Origin: Coriaria nepalensis
Taxonomy: Eukaryota > Streptophyta > Magnoliopsida > Cucurbitales > Coriariaceae
Assembly (NCBI GenBank): GCA_027186245.1
Contig: CP114492.1
Coordinates: 6,894,501-6,958,500 of the forward strand
Length of the DNA stretch: 64,000 bases
Direction of reading: 5' to 3'
The notes beneath the pieces are model-generated. The model was not told the DNA's origin and made no database searches. It saw only the letters and a list, made by a program, of their open reading frames with translations. Within the stretch, counting starts at the first letter, position 1. Every line of letters begins with the position of its first letter. This document shows, one piece after another, positions 27,889-39,863 of the stretch. The position numbers and the translations under genes were made by a program.

Positions 27889-30800
27889 TCAATAATCCCG
27901 AGAACGTGATCTTTCTGAGCTGCGATACTCGCGCTCCAGATCTCGAGATCTCTCCTTCTCATAGTGATAGTCATCCTCCTCCATTCGATCATATTGATCA
28001 TCATCATGACCACGATCAGGATAATGATCATAACGACCACGATCACCTTCTTCTAAATGACGATCATACTGACCCTTTCCTCGTTGGCGCTCATAGTCGT
28101 CATCATCATGGTCAGGATCAGGATGCTTGTTGGGCCCACTCTCTGGCTGGTCATCAAACCAGCCTTGATCATCCTCCGGCCCAGCTCGGTCATGGTCCCT
28201 GTCCCTTTCACCATGCCTGTCCTTGTCACGTTTCGAGTCAACCCGATCATAATCCAAATCCCGGTCACGGGACCGCCCTCGGTCAGCATCTCCACCTTCA
28301 TAATCTCTATCTCTGTCTCTTTCACGAGTACGTTCAAGGTCAGTGTCTCTCTCACGGTCATGGTCACGCCCTCTATCCCGGGTTCGGTCACGGTCATGTC
28401 CATGGTCTCTTTCCCTGTCCCTTTCCTTGTCCCTGTCTTTGTCCCGGACCCTGTCTCGATCTCTGTGATGCCGGTCTTCCCTATGATCACCACGGTCCCT
28501 AGATCTCTCATGGGTGCGGTCATGAGACTTCTCTCGCTCTCTCTCCTTTTCTCTTACCCTTTCGCGAGATTTCTCCCTATCACTTTTCAAATTGAATTTA
28601 TACAAAATCAGTGAGATCATCATACCTTGTATATATAAACAGAAACAATTGGCACAATAGACCATAATTTAAGCACACACGTAAAAAAGACCAGTTATCA
28701 ATTAAGAGTTTTTTACAAGCAAACATGTGTTACATCAGAGGATCTCCTTCAGTGCACACTTTTTTTTTCTTTGTTGAAACAAACGTCTTCTTTCATTATT
28801 TGTTGAAACAAATAAGTTAAATAAGAAAATAAATGAACCATAGTACAATGAAAATAAGAATAACTACAATAAAAAGTTCCAATTTAGAAACAAATGAACA
28901 ATGATGAAACCCCATTTCTAAGTCAAAGAGTAACTATAAAGAATATATAAATGTCATTTATATATAAGTGCCAGATATAGGCAAAAATGCTTTGGGAAAG
29001 CATACCGGTCTCCATGGCGATCCTCTCGTGGCCTTGGTTCCTCAGATCGAGATGGTCCTCCTGATTGGGTTTGCTCCCTTGAAAAATCAAAAGAGAAGTA
29101 TATTTACAATCAAAATATAAGAGATAACAGCATACAATTCATTAAAGAGAGAGAAGAGATATAAATCCAGGAAAAATGACAACATTTCATTTAAAAATCA
29201 CTATTACATGTCAGAAAAGTGACAACTCTTGCATAAATCATATTTTAACAGGATGATGACCAATTGTGAAGGCAGATCCACCATTAAAACAGCAAAACAC
29301 TTACCTCCCAGAATGTTTCTGATTAACTTCTTCACCTCCAACCCTAGTAGTTCCAAGACCACCACCCAGTCGACGGGGACGCCAATTTGGAACTGTTCTA
29401 CCACGCTCAACATCAACAAGTACTCTTCTTCCATCGAGCTTCCTGCCATCAGCTTGCTTATATGCAGCTGTATGACATGAAAGGGAGTTTATAAACAAGT
29501 GGCTTCTATCAAAGAGACGACTAAGCAAATGGAAATTCTTAAACAAACCTTTCATGTCTCGTTTATGCATGTACTCAATAAAAGCATAGCCTCGAGGTTT
29601 ATTTGTCTCTTTATCAGTAATCAATCGAACCTGAGATGAACACAGTATATAAAAATAAATCAGAAATTAGTTTACAAAGAAATTCATGAAGCAAAAATTA
29701 CAGTCTTATAAACGCTTTGTTCTCTCTTTATGTAGATTATTACACTACAGAACAGGTTACAATAGCAAATCCTAACTGCACGGCAGAAAGGCACTATACT
29801 ATGCCTCATAGCCGTGCTCACCTTTAAAAAATAGAGCTTCCCATTGCAAGATGCATCACCACCCGCTAGAATCAGAAATTGATGCATTTGTGGCCATATT
29901 ACCAGTTGATGAACATTCTAACCTCCCCTTACCAGGGATTAAATTTTTTGATAATGAAAAAAGTTGTAGTAATGTAGAAATACCAGGTAATCTTCTCAAC
30001 AGCTGATAGGTTTTTTGATGCCTTTAAAGCCAAAGTAAAACTTTTAGCAGCAGAAAATGCATGTAGTAAGAAAAATCAAAGAAAAGAGAGAAGCTAATAG
30101 TCCTCCTGTATTTTACCAAGTGCAGGAAAAAGTAAGAGAAGGTGGCTGTCTCCATTTGTTGCTTGAAACTAAAGGCCGAAAAGGACAAAATATTACTACT
30201 CTCCAATTTAAAATTTTCATCTTTTCCATGCAGGTGCTTATCATTGCGAGTGAATTGGTACAGAAGGATAGAAGCTAGAATATTGTTTTACCACCTCACC
30301 AAGAATATTCTTTGATCTATGTAACTAAATTCTAGAAATTCACTAGGAATATCGAGTGCAAAGAAGAAATCTAGTCCAAAAAGGTGGTAGAATAGAATAA
30401 ATGGGAAGAACCAATCAACATTACCAGATAATGGTCAATGTTTACTTTATTACCAGATAATGGTCAATGTTTACTTTATTACCAGATAATGGTCAATGTT
30501 TACTTTATTACCAATTTACTTAGGCACTCCAAGAAGAGACTTTAGAAGGATACATAATTAAAGTCCTTTGATATTCAAGAAAGAGGAAAAGAGATCCAGA
30601 CAGAACAAATGCAAGAACTTACCAAAGAAGATTACTGTTAAAGCACAAAACTTTACAACTCTTCTGTATAGTTGTCACAACTTTGGCTAAAACACATCTT
30701 CAAGATCATTTAATTTAATCAGAAAACATACAAGAAAATTTGAGTAGTGAGTTTAATGAAGAGCCTGAGAAAAACACAAGAGCTTCCATACAGGTACATG

Positions 30801-31899
30801 TCTTCGTCAAAACTTGGATCATTTTAAATAAAACTTTTTTTTTAAACTTTTGTCTCAAATACATTTTCAAAATCTTGAAAGCTCATATTATAGATCTATT
30901 AATATACATTATAGATAAATATTACACATAAATAACCTCTTACCGAGTCCCCATGGGAATACTAAATACCTACCCGCTTGATGGATCCATATGATTCAAA
31001 CTCCCTTTTGATTCTGCTCTCACTTGTTTCATAACTCTGCAAGTACACAGTGACATGCTATGTTAAGCAAAACACGAGTCATCTAAAGAGGAAAAAGGAA
31101 TCATGGCAGCAACATAGTACTTACCAGTCTTGCAACAAAAAGTGTCTTGTATGGATCTCCAGTAACATTTGGATCATCACGTTCAAGATCTATATAGAAA
31201 AAGATATAAGAACAAGGAAGCTGCAACAAAAGGAATTCAAACTCTATATTAAATTGTGAAAAAAGTATACTTACATTTCTGTAGCTCCTCAGCTGCCTTC
31301 TCTGCACCCTTCTCTAATCTTAACTTGTGAATCCTGGCCTTTCTTTGCATCTAAATCCACCACAATATATGATAAACAGAAATACAACCAACAAAACAGT
31401 TATCCTATAAACATGGTCTGAAAAATTATGTATGTTTCTGGTTGGCTTAGCATGTGAAGAGTGCTAACAGGTTTGTAGAAGAATTATGCTGTAAGTGTTT
31501 ACAACTGATGCCTTTTAAGTGGTTCAATTTTTGGTAATATATTGTTGAACAGAATAATGTGTTACAAAATTAGCTAAATTTACAAACAGCATATAAGATG
31601 TCAAAAAGATAGGGTCGATGATAAACTAAGTTTTCTATTGTTTGGACAGTTAACATCTATTATAAATTGAAAGATTGAGTGCTTTACCACATGAGATATC
31701 CAAGCAACAAAAAAAAGGTTCACTGCTTGGTTTTATCTATATGCATGCCATAAGCCCTTTATTCTCTTAACAAACCGTGAATTGGATTAAAAATGCCTTT
31801 GGTAGTTTTTTAAAAATCCCTTTATGTATGTATGTATGTATGTATGTATGTATGTATGTATGTATGTATCTATCTATCTATATACATATATACATATAT

Positions 31900-31933
<34 letters not shown>

Positions 31934-33089
31934 ATATATGCATATCTATATATGCATATAGATACATACATACATACATATGAGCAATTACATCTTTTGA
32001 TTCTTTTCTGTCCAAATTCGTAAAAGGGCTATAAAATAAAGCATTTATATATGGAAGTCAGGCACGGCCCACCCGGGGGTAAGTCATACTAATAAATTGG
32101 TTTTATTTACTAAATCATCCAAAGGTAAGTTCATGCCTCTGTTTAGGGAGAAAAACCATTTAAAGGATGTAGAAGTTGAATGTCCTCCACAATTTAGTTA
32201 TACACTGAAAGCAACACGTACATTCAAGATTAGACACTACAAACTGTAATATATCTTAAATCACTTGAAAATCTACAATCCCTAAAGAATTTGATATCTT
32301 ACCGGAGTTTCAGCCTCTTGGACAGGTGGAGCATATTCAGCATCCCCAGGTTCAGCAAACTTACTCACAAATTGTGCCATCCCTTTATAAGAACTATAAG
32401 TTAGAAAAAATAGCCTATAAACATGGAAACTTAACCAACATCAGATTAAATGCAAATATGCATCAAGAGGACTCATAAAACCTGTCAATGGTGGACATTT
32501 CTTTTTTTCTGGTGGCGGTTTAAACTCCAAAGGAGGCCTAGGCTCAAATAGCTTCAGAAGGTTAGATGTTAGACCAGTCGGATGACTCTGCCCAATCTGC
32601 ATCACAAATTCACAAACAATAAGATAAGAAGGAAAAACTCACTAATATTACTTATTTTTCAACTTGCCTAGAGGAAAATTCCAACTATATAATCAAGTCC
32701 ATATCTCAATATCTATGGCATTGTTTCTAGATATAGGTGTCAAAAAAGCCCCACCATATCGGAAATTCAAAAAGAAATCCACCATATTCTGAGAGGAAGA
32801 TACACATACTCAGCTTCTCAAGCAGTATAAGAAGAAAATATATAAATATATTCAGAATATACTATTTACCAATTAGCACTCAAAGAATCCGAACAGAGTG
32901 TAAAAACCTAGAAATGATCAAAAGGAAAAAGGAAACAATGCAAAAACCCTATAGTTGTCAGAAACTACGTGAATTTTGGATACGAACCAGTTTGAGCTGA
33001 AGGACATTCGCACGATTCTGAGTTTTGGTGCGGGCCTGAACGGCGGCAGCGTTTTGGTTGCGCATGAAAGCATCGTTATAGTCTCCCAT
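27889..33089 (-). CDS. U1-70K: U1 small nuclear ribonucleoprotein 70 kDa (U1-70K), 503 aa
   Basis: There are ten minus-strand exons: 33089-32988, 32596-32482, 32382-32303, 31350-31275, 31189-31125, 31036-30974, 29630-29549, 29467-29305, 29077-29006 and 28582-27889. All are in phase, giving 503 residues. U1-70K binds stem-loop I of U1 snRNA and helps define 5' splice sites in the nucleus. The N-terminal plant block ([15 protein letters not shown], then [17 protein letters not shown], then [14 protein letters not shown]) is followed by an RRM with RNP2 KTLFVARL (about residues 139-146) and RNP1 RGYAFIEY (about 180-187), then [20 protein letters not shown]. The last exon is almost wholly Arg/Asp/Glu/Ser dipeptides (RD/RE/RS), ending in SRSRDY. 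Intron 6 (30973-29631) is 1.34 kb, the longest in the gene. In other plants this intron is known to be retained or alternatively spliced, giving truncated protein and autoregulation. Confidence 0.95.
30421..30507. repeat. Three exact 29-bp tandem copies in U1-70K intron 6
   Basis: The copies start at 30421, 30450 and 30479. Each begins TTACCAGATAATGG and ends TTTACTTTA, and they look identical. They lie in the long intron 6, which is the alternatively spliced intron in other plant U1-70K genes. Confidence 0.95.
31823..31980. repeat. Compound palindromic microsatellite (TATG)n-(AT)n-(CATA)n
   Basis: About a dozen TATG units, then ATCT units, then a pure AT run and finally ACAT units form one long self-complementary tract in U1-70K intron 3. 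Open frames made of Tyr/Ile/Met repeats across it are artefacts. Confidence 0.95.
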
Positions 33090-33639
33090 GGCGAAGGGAT
33101 CCGGGATGGTGGTGAGCTAGGGCGGTTTTGTGAGAGAAAATTGGATATTATGGTTTCAGATGGGTGAGATGGAAAAGCATAGATAGCTAGGTGGTTGATA
33201 TTCCGATCCAATAGGGTTTTTCCAGATCGAGACGGCGGAGGTAGCTCGAAAGCGCAGCGAAAGAGAGAGAGGAGTTCTCGTGAGGGTTTATTACGAGCGC
33301 TCGCATCAAAACCTTTTGAGTTGACTCGGCGAGCGGGGTGATAGCAATATCCCAAGTAGCATGGAGAGGGAGAACCCCATCCACAAAACGATACCGTACT
33401 TAATTAGTTGAGTTCTTTTTTTGAAATTAGGAAAAAAGCCCTCAAGACTTTACTTAACTATTATGGGCACCCAAAACTTATCAGAACCATAAATAACACC
33501 CACACTTTTTGACAATTTTAGTGAACCGTGCAACCAACATACAAATAATTTTATAATGTACCTCTAATTTTAATAAATTTCCAATGGATCAGATAATTGA
33601 CTATTAAACTTTCCTGACCCGACCGCCAAGTTAAAAAAA
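33090..33639. other. U1-70K 5' flank
   Basis: 33090-33390 is GC-richer and is the likely 5' UTR and core promoter of U1-70K. A minus-strand open frame across it (33355-32918) continues into exon 1 but lacks conserved residues. The remainder is AT-rich with no gene. Confidence 0.5.
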
Positions 33640-34560
33640 AAAAAAAAAGAAAAATAAATTTTATTTTTAAATTGACCATCTAATTGAATTTAAATTTAGT
33701 TATATTCATAGTTTGGGGCACTTTATAAATTGTTTTTATTTTTAAATTGTTTTTATATGGATAGTTTAAATGAAAATTTTTAATTTATGTATAATTCAAA
33801 TGAGATTTTTTAATCTCTCTAATCATTTTTTCATTGAATAAACTGAAGTGGCATACCGGCAAAGTATGTCACATCACAAAAAAAAAATATTTATTATTCT
33901 TACATTTTTAATCTTTTATTATTTCAATTTATTTTTATATTTTAGAATCCAAACTTTCATTTTTCACTTTTGGAAAAATAAGAAAATGAAATCCAATATG
34001 ATTTCTTAGAAAAAAACTTATCAAAGTGATCAATATTTCTTGCGATAAATTAATCGAAATGATCTGCTTTATTCATAAGTTATTAAAATCGAATTGACCC
34101 GATTCTTCATGAGGAATTGGATTCGATCGATCCAATTTTTCACGAAAAATGATATCCAATTGATCCAATTTTTCATCTATGAACCGAATCTAATTGAACT
34201 GAAAAAAAAAATTATGAAGAACATACCTCCACTAAAACATTGGATTGCTTCGATAGGTCTTTTTTTTTTTTAGGAATTGGATTGGGTTTTTTTTTCTTTT
34301 TACACTAAATTTTATATTTTTTTAAAAATATAAAAAATAAAATTTGGATTTTAAAATAAAATAATAAATTAATAGCAAATAAAAGTTGAAATAATAAAAA
34401 AATAAAAATGAAATAATAAGAAATAATTTTTTTATTAATGTGACATGATTTATCAGTAAACCCTTAACTCAGTCAATAAAATAAATAAATAAATATAATA
34501 AAAAATTTCATTTTAATTATATATAAATTACAAAATAAATTAACCATCATTAAAATAGTA
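33640..34560. repeat. Large imperfect inverted repeat (fold-back or MITE-like)
   Basis: The left arm (33640-34000) reads, in order, TAATTTATGTATAATTCAAA, ATGAGATTTTTTAAT, GAATAAACTGA, TATGTCACAT, TTTATTATTTCAA and AGAATCCAAACTTT. The reverse complement of 34560-34300 gives the same phrases with substitutions (GTAATTTATATATAATTAAA, GACTGAGTTAAG, CATGTCACAT, TTTATTATTTCAA, AAAATCCAAATTTT). The loop holds repeated 'gattcgatcgatccaattttt'-like words. Identity is moderate and ends are uncertain. Confidence 0.6.
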
Positions 34561-34663
34561 AAATTTAAAATTTTAAAATAGCAGTTTTATCCAATCGAAA
34601 GTTGAAGACAAAAAAAAAACATATAAAGTTGACATTAAATAATAATTTAACCCTTTTTATTGA

Positions 34664-34846
34664 CTATTGATGATTTGATGCTGATTTTATAAGTCGCTGT
34701 CCATTGGATAGACCTTGCTCAGAATGGTGAGTACGAAGACGGCCCCGGGGAACAGATCCGGAGTCTTCTGAAGCTTGTCGGTTACTGAAAATGAGAAGAG
34801 AAGCTAATGGTGCAACAAGTATGGCTAGAGGGTAATGTGGTGCCAT
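34664..34846 (-). CDS. Possible small secreted peptide ORF (60 aa), unrecognised
   Basis: A short minus-strand ORF starts at the ATG at 34846, with a hydrophobic leader (about residues 6-20, PLAILVAPLASLLIF) followed by a polar, basic tail rich in Ser, Arg and His. This looks like a secreted peptide precursor, but I see no CLE, CEP, PSK, RGF or IDA motif at the C-terminus. A second frame from about 34786 also reads smoothly as hydrophobic protein (PDLFPGAVFVLTILSK), so the true frame is uncertain. It lies 340 bp downstream of the PERK stop on the same strand and just outside the large inverted repeat. It may be a gene fragment. Confidence 0.25.
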   Translation of the reverse strand: MAPHYPLAILVAPLASLLIFSNRQASEDSGSVPRGRLRTHHSEQGLSNGQRLIKSASNHQ

Positions 34847-35185
34847 GTTTTAGAGGAAATGTTGGTGCTAGAGTATTAACTAATTCCCTCATCCTTGATT
34901 AGTTGGACTTTGGTTGAAGCTAGATCTCTATCCACTCCAAAATGGATATAATCTGCAACAGTACAAGACCACCATGTAGAAAAAGAAAAAGAAAAAGAAA
35001 ATTGAAATGAAGATCGAGTTCATCTTCATTTAGTACCATGAACATGTTTCATAATGCTTACCAAAACTTCCAAGATTAAAAAGAAAAGAAAAAACTTAAC
35101 AACCACAAGTCATGTAAGCTCACTATTACTAAATTTCTGAAAGTGAGTCTCGTGTCACTAGTTTGTATTACTCCGGTCAAAATGA
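34847..35185. other. Spacer and PERK 3' flank
   Basis: No gene is visible. A GAAAAA repeat lies near 34979-35000. After the PERK stop, the next minus-strand residues do not resemble the longer C-terminal tail found in many PERKs. Confidence 0.5.
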
Positions 35186-36515
35186 TCACCACCGGACGTT
35201 ATTCGGTTGCTCCGCACTGCTAAGTGAGCTGCCCACGGAAATGAGTCCCGACTTTATCCCATCATTTAAGTCCTCTAGATTTGTATCACCTTCAAGTGCT
35301 CTTACTATCTGACTCATTTTCGGCCGTCTTCTTGCGGAGTGACGAATGGTAGCAGCAGCACAAGTTACCATTCGTAACATCTCCTTCGGGTTGAAGTTAT
35401 TATCTAACCCTATATCTGCTAGCCCTTCATACTGACTTTCTTCTATTGCCTGGTCCAAAAGGGGTCGAGCCTATAGGCACATGTTAAACAATCAAATCTA
35501 TTGTGATTCTTAAATTTTAAAAATTATAAGCAAGCTATTCAGTGTGTGCAAGGAATTGACAGTGTACATACCCAATCCACTAAGCTATCCTCCCCTCGGT
35601 TATACGGATCTACGGGCCGCTTTCCGGTTATGAGCTCCAAAAGCATGACTCCGTATGAAAAAACATCCGATTTTTCTGTCAACTTGCCGCTCGACGCATA
35701 TTCTGGAGCCAAATACCTGCAACATTGGTGAAACAAAATGTATTCGGATGACACATCAACATTTTACGAAAACTCAAATCTCATCGCACATTCGAACTCA
35801 TGTATCTTAATACTACTTTCTGAAGTAGAAATTTCAAGATCACTTCGAAAGCATACTAGAAGTGTATAAATGTCTTGTTAATTGTACGTCGACTTACCCG
35901 AATGTACCCATGATACGAGTAGAGACATGAGTATTCGTGTCGTTAGAAAGCTTAGCCAATCCGAAATCAGCCACCTAATTAATTGAAAGCAATAAACTGG
36001 ATAAGGTACCATGATTAGCATTCAAAATCAATTTGCCGAACATAGGGATCATAGTTCTTCCTACACAATACAGCTTGTTTCCCAATTATGTGCATACCAT
36101 GGCTTCAAAGTTGTTGTCAAGGAGAATATTTGCAGATTTTATATCACGATGGATGATTCGCGGATGACCTGCACACATAACACATTTGCTTTGTTCAATA
36201 TTCTAAAACTGAGCGATAAAGAGCCCTTAAGAACATAGACGTTGGACTTCTCCTTTCCAAAAAAAGATAAAAGAGAAGATAATAAAAATAACGAAGACTG
36301 ATTGATAGAGATGAAGTTTCTTACAGTCTTCATGAAGGTATGCCAGTCCTTTGGCAGATCCGGTAGCAATGCGAAGTCGTGTCGGCCAATCCATAGTTGG
36401 TTGTCCCTTTCCTGCAACCGGAAATTGGTATTTAAAGTGAATTAATTAATTTTTCTACATTATCAAGAACATAATCATAAACACACACACTGGAGGTGAT
36501 CAAGAATATATATAT

Positions 36516-36553
<38 letters not shown>

Positions 36554-37875
36554 GTATGTATATATCATGTACCATGAAGGTGATGTTCCATTGTGCCATT
36601 TGGAACAAATTCATAAACCAACATTCGAATCCTGCCGGAAATGCAATATCCGACAAGAGACACAAGATGTCGATGATGAACTCTGCTAATAATCTCAACC
36701 TCTGCTTGAAACTCTCTCTCTCCTTGCCCACTACCCGACTTGAGACTCTTCACCGCAACTTCCTTTCCATTAGGCAAAACTCCCTTATGTACATAACCAA
36801 ACCCTCCTTGACCCAACAAATTGCCTTGAGAAAAGCCTCCTGTTGCGGCCGCTAACTCTTCGTACGAGAAACTGCTTTGGCTCATTCCTAGTGAATAATT
36901 TGGAGGTGGAGGAGGCGGCAACGGGTTTTGATGAGGGCCTGAGTAATATGAACTCATTTCACTACTTGGTGCCATTGGAGGTGGAGGCGAAAGGCATATA
37001 CCGCCCGGTGAGCCACCCGGCCCAACTTGTTGTTGTAATCTGTACTGGTTGCCACCATGGGAACTATTGTGCCATAGCATTTGCTGCTGAGAACTGCTGT
37101 AATAATCACCCCCTGCCCAGAAATTAATATATAATGTGACGTGTTGATCAAGGCATTCGTAAATATAATGTGACGTGTTGATTAAGCACATACTCAAGTC
37201 TCAAGATTAACAATTGATGATGTCTATGGAAGAAATGTAGTGTTAGGTGCGTTTAAATTTTTTTATGATGTTCAATTTTATCATGCAAGAATGATGTGTG
37301 TTGAGATAGGTACCAGATCTATTAGATCCGAAATATTCATGTGATTTCTTCCTCTTCTTCTTTGGCGAGCAAATTACAACGCACATTATGATGAACAATA
37401 AAATTAGAAATACCGCCCCGCCGATCGCTGCCCCTATTACAGTTGTGCTAGGGGTTGAGGACGATGAACTCTCTTTATGTGATGATTTAGGTGAAGATAG
37501 ACGAGGAGTTGGAGGTGCTCGAGAATGAGGAGTTGGCGGTCTATGATTGGGTGAGTTGGATTGTCGTGGTGGTGGTGGTGGTGGTGGTGGAGGGGAAGGT
37601 GATTTATTGTTAGAACTTGAGTTAGGTGGTGGCGGTGAGGATTGTTGAGAGGGTGGTGGTGGCGGAGAGGATTGTGGAGAAGGCTGCGAGGGTGAATCTT
37701 GCTTAAGAGGTGATGGAGGTGGCGGCGATGGTGAATCTTGCTTAGAAGGTGAAGGAGGTGGTGATGAGGGCGGGGAGTTTTGTGGTGGGGATGATGAAGA
37801 TGAATCCTTTGGAGGCGGCGGTGTGGGTGGTGATGGAGGGGAAGATGAATCTTGTGATGGCGGTGACGAACTCAT
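35186..37875 (-). CDS. Proline-rich extensin-like receptor kinase (PERK family), 588 aa
   Basis: There are seven minus-strand exons: 37875-37314, 37112-36573, 36411-36325, 36168-36098, 35974-35898, 35716-35572 and 35470-35186. They are in phase and give 588 residues. PERKs sit in the plasma membrane and sense cell-wall state. Residues 1-143 are Pro/Ser-rich and extensin-like. A membrane span lies at about 145-168, followed by a KKKRKK stop-transfer. A Gly/Ser/Pro-rich juxtamembrane part leads into the kinase: P-loop [11 protein letters not shown] (about 288), VAVKSLK lysine, catalytic [14 protein letters not shown] in VADFGLAK, and APEY with the plant PERK signature [22 protein letters not shown]. 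All catalytic residues are present, so an active kinase is expected. After [14 protein letters not shown] the tail is short (about 25 residues) and lacks the YDTSQY/MKKFRK block of many PERKs. There is no signal peptide, as is usual for PERKs. Confidence 0.92.
36508..36563. repeat. AC/AT compound microsatellite beside a PERK splice donor
   Basis: A CA run followed by an AT run begins about 10 bases into intron 2 of the PERK gene (donor at 36572). Repeat-length change here could affect splicing. That is inference only. Confidence 0.9.
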
Positions 37876-39640
37876 TTTCAGAGTAGCAAGCTAGAGAAGG
37901 GCCGAAAGTCGACAACCGTTTCTCCTCCGACTGCTCGTTTCAAGGATCGAATGCAATCCTAAAGAACATACATACGGAAAGAACATTGTCAGACAAAAAG
38001 AAAGAAAAAAAAAATCATAATACCAAAAAAAAAAACAAAAAAAAAAGGGATAGTGCAAAAGTACGTGTTTTATTTACTTATTGATTCTCTTTCCTAGAAA
38101 GAACTAATCCGCCATGAAAACACAATTTCGTGTTTGCATGGTGCCTCCATGCAATAAACTTTGGTGTTTGGATCAAACAACGTTCTCTACATCTCAGAAG
38201 ATTATGTGATTGTTTTGAAATTTCTGTACGTACGCAAATTAAATAAATCTTTTTGCATGGAAAAAAAAATTAAGAAATTTAAATTACCTGATTAAACTAA
38301 AGAAGAATATTTAGACTTTTAGAAGAAAAAGGAGAACAAGTTCTTGCATGGTAAACATGTTTCCAATTTGGGGACTGTTTTCTTCTCCACCTAACAGACT
38401 CCTACAATGGAGGACGAGCTCTCCTTCTCCAATTTTTTTTTTTTTTTTTTGTAATTATTTTTTTGTCTGCCAGCCCCACCTTAATGTCGGGTTCGTTTTT
38501 TTTTTTTTTTTTTTTTTCATTCAGAGGATTCTATTTCTATGGTTAGACATGACAACCGGCCATCTGTGCTGGTCCGTTAGATTAATTAATGTCTAATTGC
38601 GTTAATGTCATGTCATTTCATATCTAATGTATTTTGTATTACTAATTATATATATATATATATATAATCTATGGTTATATACAGGCTCTCTATCCACATC
38701 AAACCTAAAAGGTGACACTCATATGTACTTATTAATCTTGTCTCAATAAAATGTATATTGGGGATACATAAAGATCCATTTTACACATTTAACATCTCGT
38801 AAACTTGCATATTGGGGATAGAAACCCGATCATTTTAGTGCAGATCCATAAATTTAATGCAGTGGGTGCAAGTTATACGATAAAATTAAGAAAAAAAATT
38901 AAAAAAAAAAAAATTGTATAGGAATAATTGAGTTCACGGTACTGTAAATATATATTACAAATAATAAATAAATAAAATATATAATTCAAATGTCTAGTAA
39001 AAAGTATATATATTAATTATATATATTTTTATAAAAAAAAAACAATTACAATTAGGAAATTAAAATTTGGTATAATTAAATAATATTATATATATATATA
39101 TATATAGATAATTAGATTTCATTTTTTAAGAACAGTGTTATTTAGATCCTATATTTGAAAATCTTTAAATGAATAAATTAAAATTAACATCTAAAAATAA
39201 TTCAAAACATATTAATTTTAAATTATATATCTAAAAAAAATTTAAAAAGTGAGATTATAGAAAATTTTAATTTAGTAAGGGTATAAAAACATAAATTTTA
39301 AAAACCTTGTGGCTGCCCTCACTTACCCCGTGTTGTATCCGCTGGTAGATCGTTTTAACATTTTACTCCTTTCAATTTTAATTTTTGTAACGGAGATCCC
39401 CGGGAATTTAAGTTCACGTATGGTGTACAGCTTTGATGATAGTAGCTAGCATCTAGCAATTAGCTAGATTTTATTTTTTAAAATGGTGAGTTTTATTTAT
39501 CATTTATCAAGTGGCCTAACATTTGATACATTAATCGCATCATACAACACAACAACTATCAATACAAGCATGAAGTTTATATGGATTTATCATTGATTGT
39601 CATGTTAGAAAGTTTGCATCTACAACCGCCGCCAAATTCT
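37876..39640. other. PERK 5' flank and AT-rich spacer
   Basis: 37876-38340 is the probable PERK 5' UTR and promoter. Poly-T runs lie at about 38430-38450 and 38496-38518. From 38600 to 39300 the DNA is very AT-rich with several AT repeats. No exon chain is seen. Confidence 0.5.
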
Positions 39641-39863
39641 TCATCCGGCTTGGACGAGATCCATCGGCTTTCTTGATCTTGGCCTAAACAACCCCATCAT
39701 GAACAAATACATATATAGTTTAGTAAGTGAGTACTCTTCATAGAATCTCTCACGTTAAGAGAGAAAGAAAACAATAAAACAAAAGAGTTGAAGCTGAAAC
39801 TACTTACATTGCTCTCACTTGAGCTCTTCTCTTAATCGCTTCCGCTTCTGCAGCCGCTAAAGC
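39641..39863 (-). pseudogene. Possible 3' remnant of an unidentified gene, two exons
   Basis: Two short minus-strand pieces look like spliced coding exons. 39863-39808 sits between TACAG and AT|GTAAGT and encodes ALAAAEAEAIKRRAQVRA. 39683-39641 follows TTTAG and runs to a TGA. Joined, they read alanine/glutamate-rich helix, then a basic tail of about 14 residues ending in stop. The splice sites are good, but no upstream exons were found between 39864 and the next gene at 40985. I do not recognise the family. The pieces could be the last exons of a gene whose front has been lost, a short non-coding transcript, or chance. Confidence 0.25.

Noticed and set aside
27813..28614. His/Asp-rich 229-residue and Val/Ile-rich 185-residue frames on the + strand, and a Met/Thr-rich 156-residue minus frame
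   Set aside because: They are shadows of the RD/RE/RS-rich last exon of U1-70K on the minus strand.
31777..32023. Tyr/Ile/Met-repeat open frames
   Set aside because: They are translations of the TATG/AT microsatellite in U1-70K intron 3.
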